A stretch of 64,000 nt of DNA from Ophiobolus disseminans (GCA_010093685.1 MU006220.1:341502-405501), one strand, 5' to 3'. Shown: positions 35,183 to 46,141, counted from the stretch's first letter. Notes: generated by a model from the sequence alone, not told the origin. Program-made: numbers and translations.

Positions 35183-36102
35183 GGTGGTTGTGTATGTACG
35201 AATACGGGTATCTCAAAAGTGCAGGAAGAAAGGGCACAGTTGACAGATTTGAAAGCGTATAAGATGTACAAATAAGTGAATTGATGGATGGAGGTTCTGC
35301 GTAGAAAAGAAAAGGTACTTATTCTCGACACCCCGGAAGTCTGAACCTACCCTCCATGGTACTATCCGACATCGAGCCAGCCTCTCAACGAGAGAAGATT
35401 CTTCATATCTTCAGCGCTATCTCCACTTCCACAGACATCCCCGCAGTGTTGAGCTCGAACAAGGCAAGAGCAGGGTGGCAGGAAATTTCCACCGCCACCA
35501 TAACACGACCTGGAGTTCTGGAAGACGGGGCGCTGAGCGGTAATGGGCTGGTGGCGGTTGGCTGGTGTTCGTTAGATCGGGGACCGTCAGCGGGTGGTGG
35601 ATCCAAGAACGCCGGATGGCGCGATCTTCCCCATCTGTCGCCCAACACCGTAATTCTCGCCGCCGCGCCTCGAGATGGCGTCGGAAGTTCTGCTGATCAG
35701 CAGAACCGCCGCATGATGACGCCGATGTCTATCATCAATCTCATCACGTGTCGCTCGGTCTCGACTTCCCCGACTCACGCCTAATGGAGATGGCGGCTCT
35801 GGGCATGGCTCGTGTCGAAGTCTCTGCTGAGGCTCAACTCTCCCCCAGAGTAGCCACCGGACCGAAGCTATGCCGGCGGGGCAGCTTTGGCGGGGCAATC
35901 GGAAGAATTAACACATCAATCAGAGGACGAAGTGCCCGCGTACGGGAGAAGTAAACAGCCACAATATGGCTTCCCAAGCAACACAGATGCAGCAGCAACC
36001 CCACTACATATACCCCAAACACCCTGTGCTGTGATGAATCCTGCTTTATCAAAATTCATCCTGAAAGCGACTCCTGATAGCATCTTGAATCCATCGCCCG
36101 AC
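35183..36102. promoter_or_regulatory. Divergent promoter, inositol oxygenase/AKR
   Basis: A 920-base region shared by two divergent genes. Near the AKR side there is a TATA-like CATATA at 36007-36012, 91 bases before the chosen ATG, and a CREA-like CCCCAC at 35999-36004; near the MIOX side CCCCGG at 35331-35336. ORFs inside (for example 35356-35784) have no domain and are probably chance. The hexamers are short and prove nothing by themselves. Confidence 0.45.
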
Positions 36103-37148
36103 ATGAACACCGCAATCCCTCTCAACACTGGCGCGACCATTCCTGCTCTAGGACTCGGAACATGGCAGTCCGCGCCTGGCGAGGTCAAGAAGGCCGTAAT
36201 TCACGCCATTGAGTCGGGTTACAGGCACATTGACTGCGCTTTCTGCTACCAAAACGAGGATGAGGTCGGCGAGGCTCTCCAAGACGTGATCAAGCGCGGT
36301 ATCGTGAAGCGCGAAGATCTCTTCATCACAAGCAAGCTTTGGTGCACATTCCACACTCGCGCAGAGGAGGGTCTGCAGAAGAGCTTGGATCTGCTCAAGA
36401 CGCCATACCTCGATCTTTACCTCATGCATTGGCCCGTCCCCATGAACCCTAAGGGTGAGCACTCCATGATACTTGGGCTGTCGGCGCAATAACTGACATC
36501 TATCAGGAAACCACCCACTCTTTCCCAAGCTCGAGGATGGCGCGCGCGATATCGACCACAGCATCACACACGTGCAGACATGGCAAAATCTCGAGAAGCT
36601 GATCCAGTCACATCCCGACAAGGTCAAGGCCATTGGTGTCGCAAACTACTCTGTCAAGTACATGGAGAAGCTGCTTGCAAAGGCCACTATCACACCTGCC
36701 GTAAACCAGATCGAGAACCACCCTCTGCTGCCCCAACAGGAGGTCGTCGACTTCTGCAAGGAGAAGGGCATTCACATCACCGCGTACAGCCCGCTCGGTA
36801 GCACTGGCTCGCCGCTTTTCAAGGATGAGGGCGTGCTTGAGGTCGCAAAGAAGCATGATGTCGGACCTGCGGCTGTGTTGCTGAGTTACCACCGTACGTT
36901 CCTTTGTTGTGCCCTAGATTTCCAGCACTAACATGTTGATAGTCGCACGCAACTCGTCTGTCCTCGCAAAGTCCGTTACTCCCTCGCGCATCGACGAGAA
37001 CCGCAAGCTCATTCAGCTTGACGGAACCGATATGCAGAAGCTCGAGTCGATCCACAAGACAAAGGGCGTTACACGATATGTCTACCCACCGTTTGGTGTC
37101 GACGCTGGATTCAGTGATAAGCCAGGTGGTATTGATCTGAGCGGCTGA
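36103..37148 (+). CDS. Aldo-keto reductase, candidate D-glucuronate reductase
   Basis: Exons 36103-36454, 36507-36893 and 36943-37148 (introns 52 and 49 bases) give 314 aa, the normal length for the AKR superfamily. Catalytic tetrad positions are visible: Asp and Tyr in HIDCAFCYQNEDEVG, Lys in FITSKLW, His in LYLMHWPV. The NADP-binding loop is AKSVTPSRIDEN. Closest in style to fungal glycerol/D-glyceraldehyde and alcohol dehydrogenases (NADP) of the Gcy1 type. These accept many aldehydes, including D-glucuronate, which is reduced to L-gulonate. The pairing with myo-inositol oxygenase suggests that this is its role here, which is inference. An in-frame ATG at 36033 would add 23 residues; I prefer 36103 because the AKR fold starts right after it and a TATA-like box lies upstream. 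Confidence 0.88.
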
Positions 37149-37351
37149 TTACCTAAGGGGAGGCTGTGAAGGTAGTGGTGGCGGTGATATACCCAATATA
37201 GAGATTTATGAACAAAATAAAACGAATAAAGTCATGATCGAATCCCGGTTGAGGCATAGCTTACCATGGAACATCTCGCAATCTCAAACACTTTGACGGC
37301 GTAAAACATATCATGGTCTATTGATACTCCTGCACAACATATATCCAAACT

Positions 37352-38187
37352 CTACCGTCCCATCCACCCCCCATCCACCGTCAAGATCTCCCCACTAACA
37401 TACGCACTCGCTGCACTTCCCAAAAACACAACCGCGCCCTTGAAATCCTCAGGCGCACCCCACCTCCCCGCCGGTATGCGCTCAAGTATACTCTTCGCCC
37501 GCGCCTCGTCCGCCAACAACGCACTGTTCATATCCGTCGCAATATACCCCGGTGCAATGGCATTCACACTAATGCCCTGCTTCGCCCACTCATTGCTGAG
37601 TGCCTTGGTCAATTGCCCCACGCCGCCTTTACTCGCCGCGTACGCGGGCACTGTGATGCCGCCCTGGAACGTCAATAGGGATGCGACGTTTATGATGCTT
37701 CCGCGGCGGTTGGAGGGTAAGTCTGCGGGCTGGGCGAGCATGTGTGCGCCGACGTCGCGGCAGAGTGTGAAGACGGATGTGAGGTTTACTTGCAGGACGG
37801 CCTGCCAGTCTTCGTCTGGAAATTGGTGGGCTGGGTGGCGCTTTTGGATGCCGCCACAGTTGAGTAGGATGTGGATTCTACGACCGTCTTTTACAATTTG
37901 CGGGACGAGGGCGGAGACGGAGGCGTTGGAGGAAAGGTCTGCGGTGTAAATTGTGGCTTTGCGGCCGAGGGCTTCGATGGCGGATTTGGTGGTTTGGTTG
38001 GAGTGGTCTCGCTGGGGTTGTTAGAATGCGTGGGTGGTGTTTGATGGGGTGGTGGTACTTGGATAAGTAGAATGTCTGCGCCGGCTTCTGCGAGGGAAAT
38101 GGCCATTGATTGACCAATGCCTCGTGTTCCACCTGTTACGAGGGCCGTCTGCCCTTCTAGAGAGAAGAGCTGCTGTACAGTCGCCAT
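37352..38187 (-). CDS. SDR oxidoreductase, 5-ketogluconate/2-deoxygluconate type
   Basis: Exons 38059-38187 and 37352-38011, separated by a 47-base intron (GTACCA...CCCCAG), give 262 aa: a classical short-chain dehydrogenase. Features: nucleotide motif TGGTRGIG, NCGG in the middle strand, catalytic Ser154 (INVASLL), Tyr167 and Lys171 (YAASK), and a C-terminal DGGWMGR as in KduD-like 2-deoxy-D-gluconate 3-dehydrogenases and gluconate 5-dehydrogenases. In the fungal D-glucuronate route, an NADPH-dependent SDR reduces 5-keto-D-gluconate to D-gluconate; this gene is a good candidate, from its family and neighbours. It shares a 476-base divergent promoter with the zinc polyol dehydrogenase. Confidence 0.85.
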
Positions 38188-38663
38188 AGTGTTGGTGGCT
38201 TCGTTGGAAGGAGTGTTCGGAAGGATGTTGATAGAGGAGTAGGATGTATGCAAAGCTCTAGATGGTGTCAGTCCCCCTAGAACAGCTATATCAACAATCT
38301 ACGATTGAAAAGTCATATACCTGCTTCCAGAGGCCGCCAGAAGATTGCGGGAATTTTCGTCGGCATATAGTCTGGCTGATATGCTTTTGTTCGGAATCCG
38401 CTCGGAACCTCGGAAAGCTACGCCACCACCCCACCAGATCCGTCGGCGTCTGAAATCAAATGCCGATTTAGTAATTATGCCCATATTTTTGACTGGGGAA
38501 AAGCTCGCCGAGTCACGATGCGTAATGGCTTCCGATGTTCTGTAGCATGACTCCAGACTTCACTCTTTCTTTCTCCAATTCCGGCCCTTGAAACTTTCAC
38601 CAACTTCACGTCCGCACCCCAAGCATCATTTCACAGCATTGGCATTGTTCTTAGACCATCGCA
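38188..38663. promoter_or_regulatory. Divergent promoter, SDR/polyol dehydrogenase
   Basis: Shared upstream region of two divergent genes. It contains CCCCAC (CREA-like) at 38429-38434 and a CT-rich patch (TTCACTCTTTCTTTCTCC) before the plus-strand gene, typical of fungal transcription start regions. A short gene is not supported. Confidence 0.45.
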
Positions 38664-40001
38664 ATGTCTACAAACGCTAGCTTAGACGTAACGCAAGCCC
38701 CGAGACAGATTCGCGCGTCCGTACTTCACGGCGCGAAGGATTTGAGAATCGTACGCTTCCAAATTCTGGTTGAAAACGTCTAGCAGCACTAACTTCGTAC
38801 CAGGAAAACCGCTCAATCTTCCCACCCGGCCCTACAGATCTCCAGATCAGTGTGCGCAGCACTGGACTATGTGGCTCTGATCTCCACTACTACCGACACT
38901 ACCGCAATGGCGACATCGTCGTTCAAGAACCCATGTCATTAGGCCATGAATCTGCGGGTGTAGTGGTAGATGTGGGGTCAGAAGTGGAGGGCTTCAAAGT
39001 CGGGGATAAAGTTGCGCTTGAGGTCGGGCAGCCGTGCGAGACATGCGATAGGTGTAAAGAGGGACGATACAATATTTGCAAGGGAATGCGGTTCAGGAGT
39101 AGTGCGAAGTCATTTCCGCATGCGCAGGGGACATTGCAGGATCGCATCAATCATCCTGCTGCTTGGTCTCATAAGTGAGTTTACGTGGCTGCGTACGATT
39201 GGAGACGAAGCTGACAGTGGAAAGACTTCCAGAAGACGTGTCTCTAGATCTAGGCGCACTTCTCGAGCCACTGGGCGTTGCAATCCAGGCATCAAAACGA
39301 GCACAACTCGTACCGGGTGCCACCGTATTGGTATTTGGCGCTGGCGCTGTGGGTCTGCTGGTAGCTGCTATGGCTAAGATATCTGGTGCTGGGATTGTCG
39401 TTATAGCGGATATTGACGAAGGCCGAGTCAACTTTGCTGTCGAGAACAAGTTTGCGCACCAAAAGTACACAGTACCCATGAAGCGAGGAGCGACGATAGA
39501 AGAGCAGCTAGACATCGCAAAGGAGACAGCCGCTGCGATTGGAAAAATAACAAAGGAGAGTGGCTCGGAGATTGGCGAGGTGGATGCTGTATTTGAGTGC
39601 ACTGGCGTACCATCGTGCGTTCAGGCATCGATATACGTACGTATTGTCGATTGTGGAACAAGACAATTGCTGACAAGCTTTAGGCGACACGACCTGGCGG
39701 TAAGATGCTGCTGATTGGCATGGGAACACCCATTCAAACACTTCCTATCTCCGCCGCTGCTCTCCGCGAAGTTGACATCATGGGCGTCTTCCGATACGCG
39801 AACACATATCCCACCGGTATCGAAGTGATGTCGAAGAAGGGCCCTGACTACCCAGATTTTGGCAAGCTAGTGACGCATCGCTATACTGGACTTGAATCAG
39901 CTGTTGAAGCATTTGACATGGCTGGAAAGACAAAGGATGACAAGGGAAACCTGGTTATCAAGGTTGTGCTAGAGACTGGCGAGGAAAAGTCAAATCTGTA
40001 G
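38664..40001 (+). CDS. Zinc-dependent polyol dehydrogenase (MDR)
   Basis: Exons 38664-38750, 38804-39174, 39225-39636 and 39684-40001 (introns 53, 50 and 47 bases), 395 aa. Medium-chain zinc dehydrogenase of the sorbitol/xylitol/L-idonate group. Catalytic zinc ligands: Cys52 (GLCGSDLHYY), His77 and Glu78 (LGHESAG). Structural zinc cysteines: Cys107, 110, 113 and 121 (CETCDRC...C). Rossmann motif VFGAGAVGLL. It is somewhat longer than the usual 350-380 aa; the extra residues are in insertions around ITKESGSEIGEVDAV and the C-terminus. The specific polyol cannot be read. In this cluster L-idonate 5-dehydrogenase or L-gulonate dehydrogenase are the attractive options, with xylitol/sorbitol as alternatives. 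Confidence 0.87.
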
Positions 40002-40821
40002 AGGATTTTAGCAAGACCTGACTGTTCTTTTGAGGTGTTCACAGATTTGAGGCAATATAAACAAATCCATGGCAATCATTGGAGATGATGCATTGCACAG
40101 CTCGCTCGTCGACACTCAGAGATGACACGTGAGTGTCGCGTCTGTTTCCCTCCATGCTCACAGCCCAACGCCGAATATTTCCAAGCTTCTATCCATACTT
40201 CTAAAAGTCTGAATCGATCTGTAATGATGAGCCCCGTTCCGAAGAAACCATGATTGCGTGGTGCCTGTGCGATGCGGGGAAGGAAGACATTTGGCTGTTG
40301 AATGGGGTAATTTTCCCCTTCAGATGGCGTTTGAACCATGCTCTTGTGCGAAGTGGCTGCGCTAACTCCACCTTTTTATCCACAACACCAGTGGGAGAAC
40401 ATCACGATGGCCGGTACGCTTGTTCTATTGATGCATCGCATTTAATTGACTTTCTTGTTCGAACTACTGACATAGCCGCATGTAGCAATCCGGGTATGAT
40501 CAGCTGGAGCACTCTTGTGTGATTACTTATCAGATCTATGAAGTCGACATTTATGTTGAGAGTCTTGAATTAAGGTTTGATAGGCAATTGTGGTCGCGAA
40601 AGATGAGGAAGAGACGCAAGATCGACTCCTTCTGACGGGTCGAGATTACCTAAGTAAATTGACAGGACCCTGAGAGAAGCTATAACTGGATAGCCACGGT
40701 AGTTTCCTGGCATTGGAAGTGATGCGCAGAGTATAACAGCAGCATTCGACTGCACTACACGATCCGTACTTCTCTCTTTCATCCGTCCAACATCACCCCA
40801 CCCCAATTGAACAATCTCAAA
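40002..40821. other. Intergenic with upstream region of the next gene
   Basis: No gene supported. Just before 40822 lies CACCCCACCCCAATT (40794-40808), which includes a CREA-like CCCCAC at 40796-40801, 21 bases before the ATG. Confidence 0.5.
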
Positions 40822-41985
40822 ATGTCCCAACCCGTCCGCAAGCTCAAGATCGCCGTCTCTGGCCTCGGCCGCATGGGCGCCCGACACGCAAACCACTTCC
40901 TCCACCGCACGCCTAGAGCTGATCTCGTAGCAGCTTTCACACCGGCTGAGAGTGAGGTTGCGTGGGCGAAAGAGAACCTCGAGCCATGGGGCGTCAAGAT
41001 CTATACCGACTACGATCAGATGCTGAAGCATGAGGGTCTGGAGGCGGTTTGTGTCGCAACAGTGACTACGGCGCATGCAGAGCAGACTATCAGGGCGCTT
41101 GAAGCGGGCATGCACGTACTTTGCGAGAAGCCACTGAGTACTGACCTGCAAATCGTATGTCCCATCTCACACTCACGACGTACTTCCTCCTCGACGATGC
41201 GCTAACACCTTGGGCAGTGCCAGTCAGTCCTCGATGCGGCTGCCCGCTATCCCAAGCAGAAAGTCATGTGCGGTTTCTCCAGACGCTTCGACGCATCGTA
41301 CCGCAGCGCCTACGCACAAACTGTCAACGGATCCATCGGACGTCCTACCATCCTCCGGTCACAGACGTGCGACAAGTTCGATCCCAGCGGCTTCTTCGTC
41401 GAATACGCCAAATTCTCCGGCGGCATTTTCGTCGACTGCAACGTCCACGACATCGATCTCGCCTTGTGGTTCTTCAGTGCGGAGACCAAGATACTGCCCA
41501 AGGTCAAGAGCGTGGTCGCGTTCGGTGTCACAGCACTCGAGCCGGATCTAGCCAAGTATGGTGATGTCGACAACGGCGTTGGCGTGGCGGAGTTCTACGA
41601 CGGTCAGATTGCCTACTTTTATAGCTCGAGAATGAATCCGCCGGGCCAGCATGACGTGACTGAGATCATCGGCACAAAGGGGAAGTTGAGCGTGAACGCC
41701 AACCCCACGAATAGCTTGTTGGAGAGTCACTTGAGCACTGGTATTCATCGCGAAATCCCGCAAAACTACTACGAGCGTTTTGAGCATGCTTTCGTTGAGG
41801 AGGCACGGGAGTTCACGGATGCGGTGCTGGATAATAAAGAGGTGCCGGTCGATCTGACGAGCAGCATGGAGGCTGTTCGCATTGGTGTCACGTTACAGGA
41901 GAGCTTGAGGAGCGGGAAGAAGATCTCCTTCGATAGGGATGGCAAGAGGGTGGACGAGGATGGGCAGGCGAAGGCGAAGCTGTAG
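40822..41985 (+). CDS. Gfo/Idh/MocA oxidoreductase, inositol 2-dehydrogenase-like
   Basis: Exons 40822-41154 and 41218-41985 (63-base intron GTATGT...GGGCAG) give 366 aa. N-terminal Rossmann domain with VSGLGRMGARHA and the family's dinucleotide-binding/catalytic EKP motif (HVLCEKPLS). The C-terminal domain carries GGIFVDCNVHDIDLALWF, corresponding to the DxxxHDIDxxxW motif of bacterial myo-inositol 2-dehydrogenase (IolG). It is thus an NAD(P)-dependent polyol or sugar oxidoreductase, likely oxidising myo-inositol to scyllo-inosose or acting on a related uronate. Same strand as the polyol dehydrogenase, 820 bases downstream. With MIOX it would give two separate entry steps for inositol. Confidence 0.87.
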
Positions 41986-42169
41986 TGTTGTCAAGAAAGG
42001 TACACAATAGCATAAGAGCCAAGGGGTATGTAGATATCAACGCGAAATATGAGAAACTATGCACATGGGCAGATCTCATCCTTGACACTGTTTTATGAGA
42101 TGCAGCGTGAGCTAGGAGACATTGAGAGAAGGAGGTAAATTACTAATCTACCTACGCAAAGACAGTCAC

Positions 42170-43096
42170 CTAGATGAAGACATCATTCGTCAGCACTTTC
42201 GACACACTAGGAGGGACAATCTCCCTGTTCTTCATGTCGCGCAACGCGACTTCTACGTCGATGTCATTGGCCTCAAGGGCTGCAGCAAGCATCTCGCCAC
42301 GCTTCTTCTCCTCGCGTAGCTCCTCCCGATACTCATCCGCCAATTCAGAGACATGGTCGAGTAAGCTCTGGAGTTCATCCTTCTCCTTTGTCACCACGCG
42401 GGGCTGCAATTCGAGCTCGTCTACGTTACCATCCAGCTCTCGACTGCGTATGCGCTCGTCGTAGAGCTTGGTGTAGATGTCGTTGAGCTCACGGCCTTGC
42501 ACTCGGGAAAGTAACAATTCTTTGGATCGGGTGCGCGATTCTAGAACACTCTCATGATTGAGGAGCCTGATTTTTTCTTCCTTTGCATGCAGTTGCTCTT
42601 CGGCGTCACTTAGCTGTGTGATCTTCTCAGCGAGCGCTTCGTTGCTGATTTGCGACTCGGCTTCCGCAGCGTTGAGGCTTTGCTGCATGGTGTTGAGACT
42701 GTTCTCTGTCTGCTGCGTTTGTTTTGCAGCGTTGCTCCGCATGAGATTCAGCTTTAGCGTTTTAGCACGTAGTTGCCACTTGAGCGACTCAATTGTCGCG
42801 TCGCGGTTTTCTACAAGTGCTTCGATATCCACTTCAAGACGTACAGCATGTGTACTAGCCTCGTATGTGGTACCGGCGTATATCTCAGACATTTGCGACC
42901 TAAGCGACTCATCTGTCGCGTCGCAGTCTTCTGCAGTATTGCACTTGCGCGACTCACGTTGCTGTGCGTCTGCATATGCTTCTTTGTCAGGCTGCACGTT
43001 GCGTGCGTTGCCCTCTGGCCTCGATGCAATTTCTTGCTGGGCGCCATAACCCTGGTTTGCCTCTGTGGGGGGCTTGTCGGGTGGTTGTTTAGACAT
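42170..43096 (-). CDS. Coiled-coil protein, unrecognised
   Basis: Single-exon 308-aa protein starting at the ATG giving MSKQPPDKPP. The frame stays open further upstream, but only GTG or other non-ATG codons are available there. The first 80 residues are polar and look disordered. From about 95 to the end it is nearly continuous coiled coil rich in Glu, Leu, Lys, Gln and Arg (for example ENSLNTMQQSLNAAEAESQI, then SDAEEQLHAKEEKIRLL). No transmembrane helix and no motif I know. Its nearness to the inositol cluster (184 bases after the Gfo/Idh/MocA stop, convergent) does not imply a link. Confidence 0.65.
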   Translation of the reverse strand: MSKQPPDKPPTEANQGYGAQQEIASRPEGNARNVQPDKEAYADAQQRESRKCNTAEDCDATDESLRSQMSEIYAGTTYEASTHAVRLEVDIEALVENRDATIESLKWQLRAKTLKLNLMRSNAAKQTQQTENSLNTMQQSLNAAEAESQISNEALAEKITQLSDAEEQLHAKEEKIRLLNHESVLESRTRSKELLLSRVQGRELNDIYTKLYDERIRSRELDGNVDELELQPRVVTKEKDELQSLLDHVSELADEYREELREEKKRGEMLAAALEANDIDVEVALRDMKNREIVPPSVSKVLTNDVFI

Positions 43097-43345
43097 GTTT
43101 GCAATGTCGATTGTGGTGGGTGTTGAAGAAAGGAAAGGAAGTCGACGGAGAGGAAAATCAAAACAAACCTGCGAGCAGGTACCGGTACGGAGCCGGCGGA
43201 TAATTTGGCCGATGTGAGTCACGCGTGGTGAGGTGAAGGTGAAAAGGAAACTTTGCACATGAATATAAACCGGGAAACATGTGATGCAACTTGCTCATTG
43301 TACTAATCATGATCTACATAACAGCCTGTGTAATGGGCTCGGAAA

Positions 43346-46006
43346 CTATACCTTGCGCTCACATAGCCAGCACGCGGTATCTTTGTTGCCCCTACAAGCA
43401 TCACAAAGACTCTGAGCCTGCTCAGTTAGTGGATGGAAGAGGAGACTCGTTCTGCACTGCCGACCGATCCATTTAGATGCTTGTTCATCCTGTTCTGACG
43501 GCCCGGCGACGGCTGTGGTCTCTGAAGGTTTCGCAGCCGGGCCGGGCTTCTCTAGAGCGTCGGTTGGTTTGTCGGGTTTGCTCGTAGATGGGATAGCGCT
43601 CGGCTTCGTATCTACCAAAGGGTTTGCTGTCGGTGTGGGCATCTGTAGTTTAGCAAAGAGGTTCGGCTTAGTTGATTGCCTTTCAGATTCGTCGCTCTTG
43701 GGTGTTGATGCAGGATTCTGTTTTGATAAAGAACCAGATGCAGGCCCGTCAAACAGGCCTCCTCCTGACCGAGGTTTATATGTTCCACCGAAGAGACCGC
43801 TAAACGAAGTCTTTGCCGCAGCTTCGGACAACCCACTACTTGAGCTTGGGGCAACAGAGGCACCAAACAGTGGAGGCTTGGATGCATTACCGCCGAAATG
43901 TTTGCTCCATCTAGGATTAGCGGTGCTCTTGCTGCCATTTTCACCGAAGCGAAAAGGTTTTTGGGAGGAAGGCGCTTTCAGATAGTCGAATATTCCTGCT
44001 TCCGGCGGCGTCGCCTTTTGTCCGAACAAGCCGCCACCAGCGTTATTAGGTGAAGGCGTAGATGACTGACCGAACAGGCCAGTCGATGGGATACACTTGG
44101 AGCCAAAAAGGTCTCCATGTGTATTGCTGTAGTTGCTGCTAGAACCGGCTCCGCCACCGCCAACAGTTCCAAATGGAAACGTCAAGTTCGTGGTTTCCCA
44201 AATAGGTTTGCTCGGCTCGCCAGGTGGTTTGTAGCCTATGAGCGCACCGCCATATTCAGTAATGGCTTCTGGTAGCGTGGACGGGCGTCCTGTCGGACCA
44301 GTGCGCCCAGCACCGTAGTCAGCGAGTCGCGTCTCTTCTAAAGACCGGTTTTGGTAGGGTTCCAGAAATGTGATAGTGATGTAGTCCTGCTTTGCCATTC
44401 CAGGTTCGTGCGTTCGCAGATAACCAAGGCCGTGATTGTCAATTGCTTGGATATTTGTATGCGACTTTGGCAGCGAACGATAGCTCGATAGATGAGGTGT
44501 ACCAAAGCCCTTGAAAGGACTCAGATGATAACTGGATGGCAGTGACATAGCATGATTCAGCCGCAACTGTGCCTCCGTCTCCAGTAATTTCTTCTCCGCA
44601 TCCTTTTCTTTATCCACCTTGATAACAAACAGCACAGGCTTCACCTTAAAAACACCCATAGGCGTCAGCATGTCCACAGGCTCACCATGCTGCACCCGAA
44701 CCAGGCGCCCAGCTCGAGCCTTCGCACGGTCCTGTATGAGACGGAGTTGGGCTGGCAGGAGTGTACCCATGGCATCGATGATGGAGTACTTGGGATCAAA
44801 CGCCGTCATGTGTGCTAGCGTGGCATCCTGGTCGAGGTGCAGAACTTCCATCCTGTAGGTCCAGGTGATGGTGTCTTTGAAGCTGTCTACGGAGGGCTGC
44901 AGGATGTACGCTACGAGATCCTGGTCTGGTCGTAGGGAGAACCCGGAGAGGCGTGCAGTGATTTTCTGAGTGGCATCGCTGGTTTGTGTGGACGTAGTTG
45001 TGTTGTCAATCGCACCCAGTTGTGTAGGCGCCTTCTGCTCGCCGTCTTGCGCAGCTACAGTTGGTCCTGCTACCACGCCATCATCCGGCCTCTTGACTGC
45101 CGTAACTTCCACTGGCTTGGCCGCCGGTGTGCTCTCTCGTGTAGACGCTGGTGTATGTTCGGAGCTTGCAGGCTTTGATGCCTCACTCATTTTTGTCCAC
45201 GGAGGTGAGCTATAGAGTGGTCTAGTCGATGTCAGTAAGGTCGGTCGTGAGTCGTGGTACGAAAAGGTGAGCGCGTACTGTGGAAGGGGTGGAAGTTGAT
45301 GGTATAGGGGACGTTGTGGCGATGAGTGTACGTCGAATGGTGCAGAAGGTTCAGCTGGGGAAACAATATTTGTACCCAGCAGCGCGTTCTCCAGAGTAGT
45401 GAATGCACTCGTTTGAGCTGATCGAAGGTGCGAGAGTTCTGGCAGCCGGTCACCGGCCCTGTGAAAACACGATTAGACAAATATTGAACAATGGCGCGAG
45501 TAAACTCACTGTCGGGGGAACCTGGGGAGGTGTTCTGCTTTCGCGTTCATCGTGGCTTGGATGATCATGCGGAAGCTTTCACCCAAGATGCGCTGTGCTT
45601 CTATCTCCTCTCCTCCATGGAATGGACCGAGAACAAAGGAACCTTGACGGTCATCTAGCTTTTGCACAGAGTCCGTGATTTGGTTCAAAATCGGAGCACA
45701 CAATCCCATACCGTCTGAAAGTAGCTCGACATCTCCAGGACTCAAAAGCGGAACGTTGCATGGCACATCAACAAGACTAAGCATACACGACAAAGCGCCT
45801 GCGATAGCCATCAGGCTCTTTGCAACATCGCACTGAATCTCTCCGTTCTGAAACGATGAGCAACAGACATGGTTGAAAGTATATAACGACACAGCAGCAT
45901 CTCTTGCACTGGTTTCGAGATTAACGATATGACAACATAGTACACGATGAGCGGAGAGCTTGATGGCATGCTCATCCTGATCGTTAGGCAAGAAGTGCAT
46001 CATCAT
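43346..46006 (-). CDS. GLFG-motif protein, probable two-exon gene
   Basis: The obvious ORF 43346-45190 (614 aa from MSEASK) is open upstream for another 89 codons to 45458, where a canonical 51-base intron (45459-45509, GTGAGT...TCACAG) joins it in frame to exon 45510-46006. I therefore favour one gene of 869 aa starting at a triple ATG. Residues near the middle form a helical charged region (FKVKPVLFVIKVDKEKDAEK). The later third has nucleoporin-like phenylalanine-glycine motifs: two GLFGQ, LFGS, PPLFGAS and GLFGG, with Ser/Thr/Pro/Asn-rich spacers. The last 20 residues carry a possible zinc site, Cys-x2-Cys-x7-Cys-x2-Cys (CDAC...CWLC). It matches no known Nup that I can name. The alternative is two separate genes, with the shorter start at 45190. 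Confidence 0.6.
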
Positions 46007-46141
46007 GATTGACAAAGTGACAGCGAGGCGTGAATATCGCCAGAGAAAGAACCCGGAAAGGAGTATATGATGCGATAGGACGCGAGACAGAATATGAAAA
46101 TATGACAAAAGGAACTGCAAACGTCCATAGCTTGAGCTCAT

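Noticed and set aside
35356..35784. 142-aa plus-strand ORF between MIOX and the AKR gene
   Set aside because: No domain, no clean splice partner, and it occupies the shared promoter; it also overlaps minus-strand ORFs of similar size.
37225..37250. Second tRNA-like motif (GATCGAATCCCGG)
   Set aside because: No cloverleaf in the surrounding AT-rich sequence.
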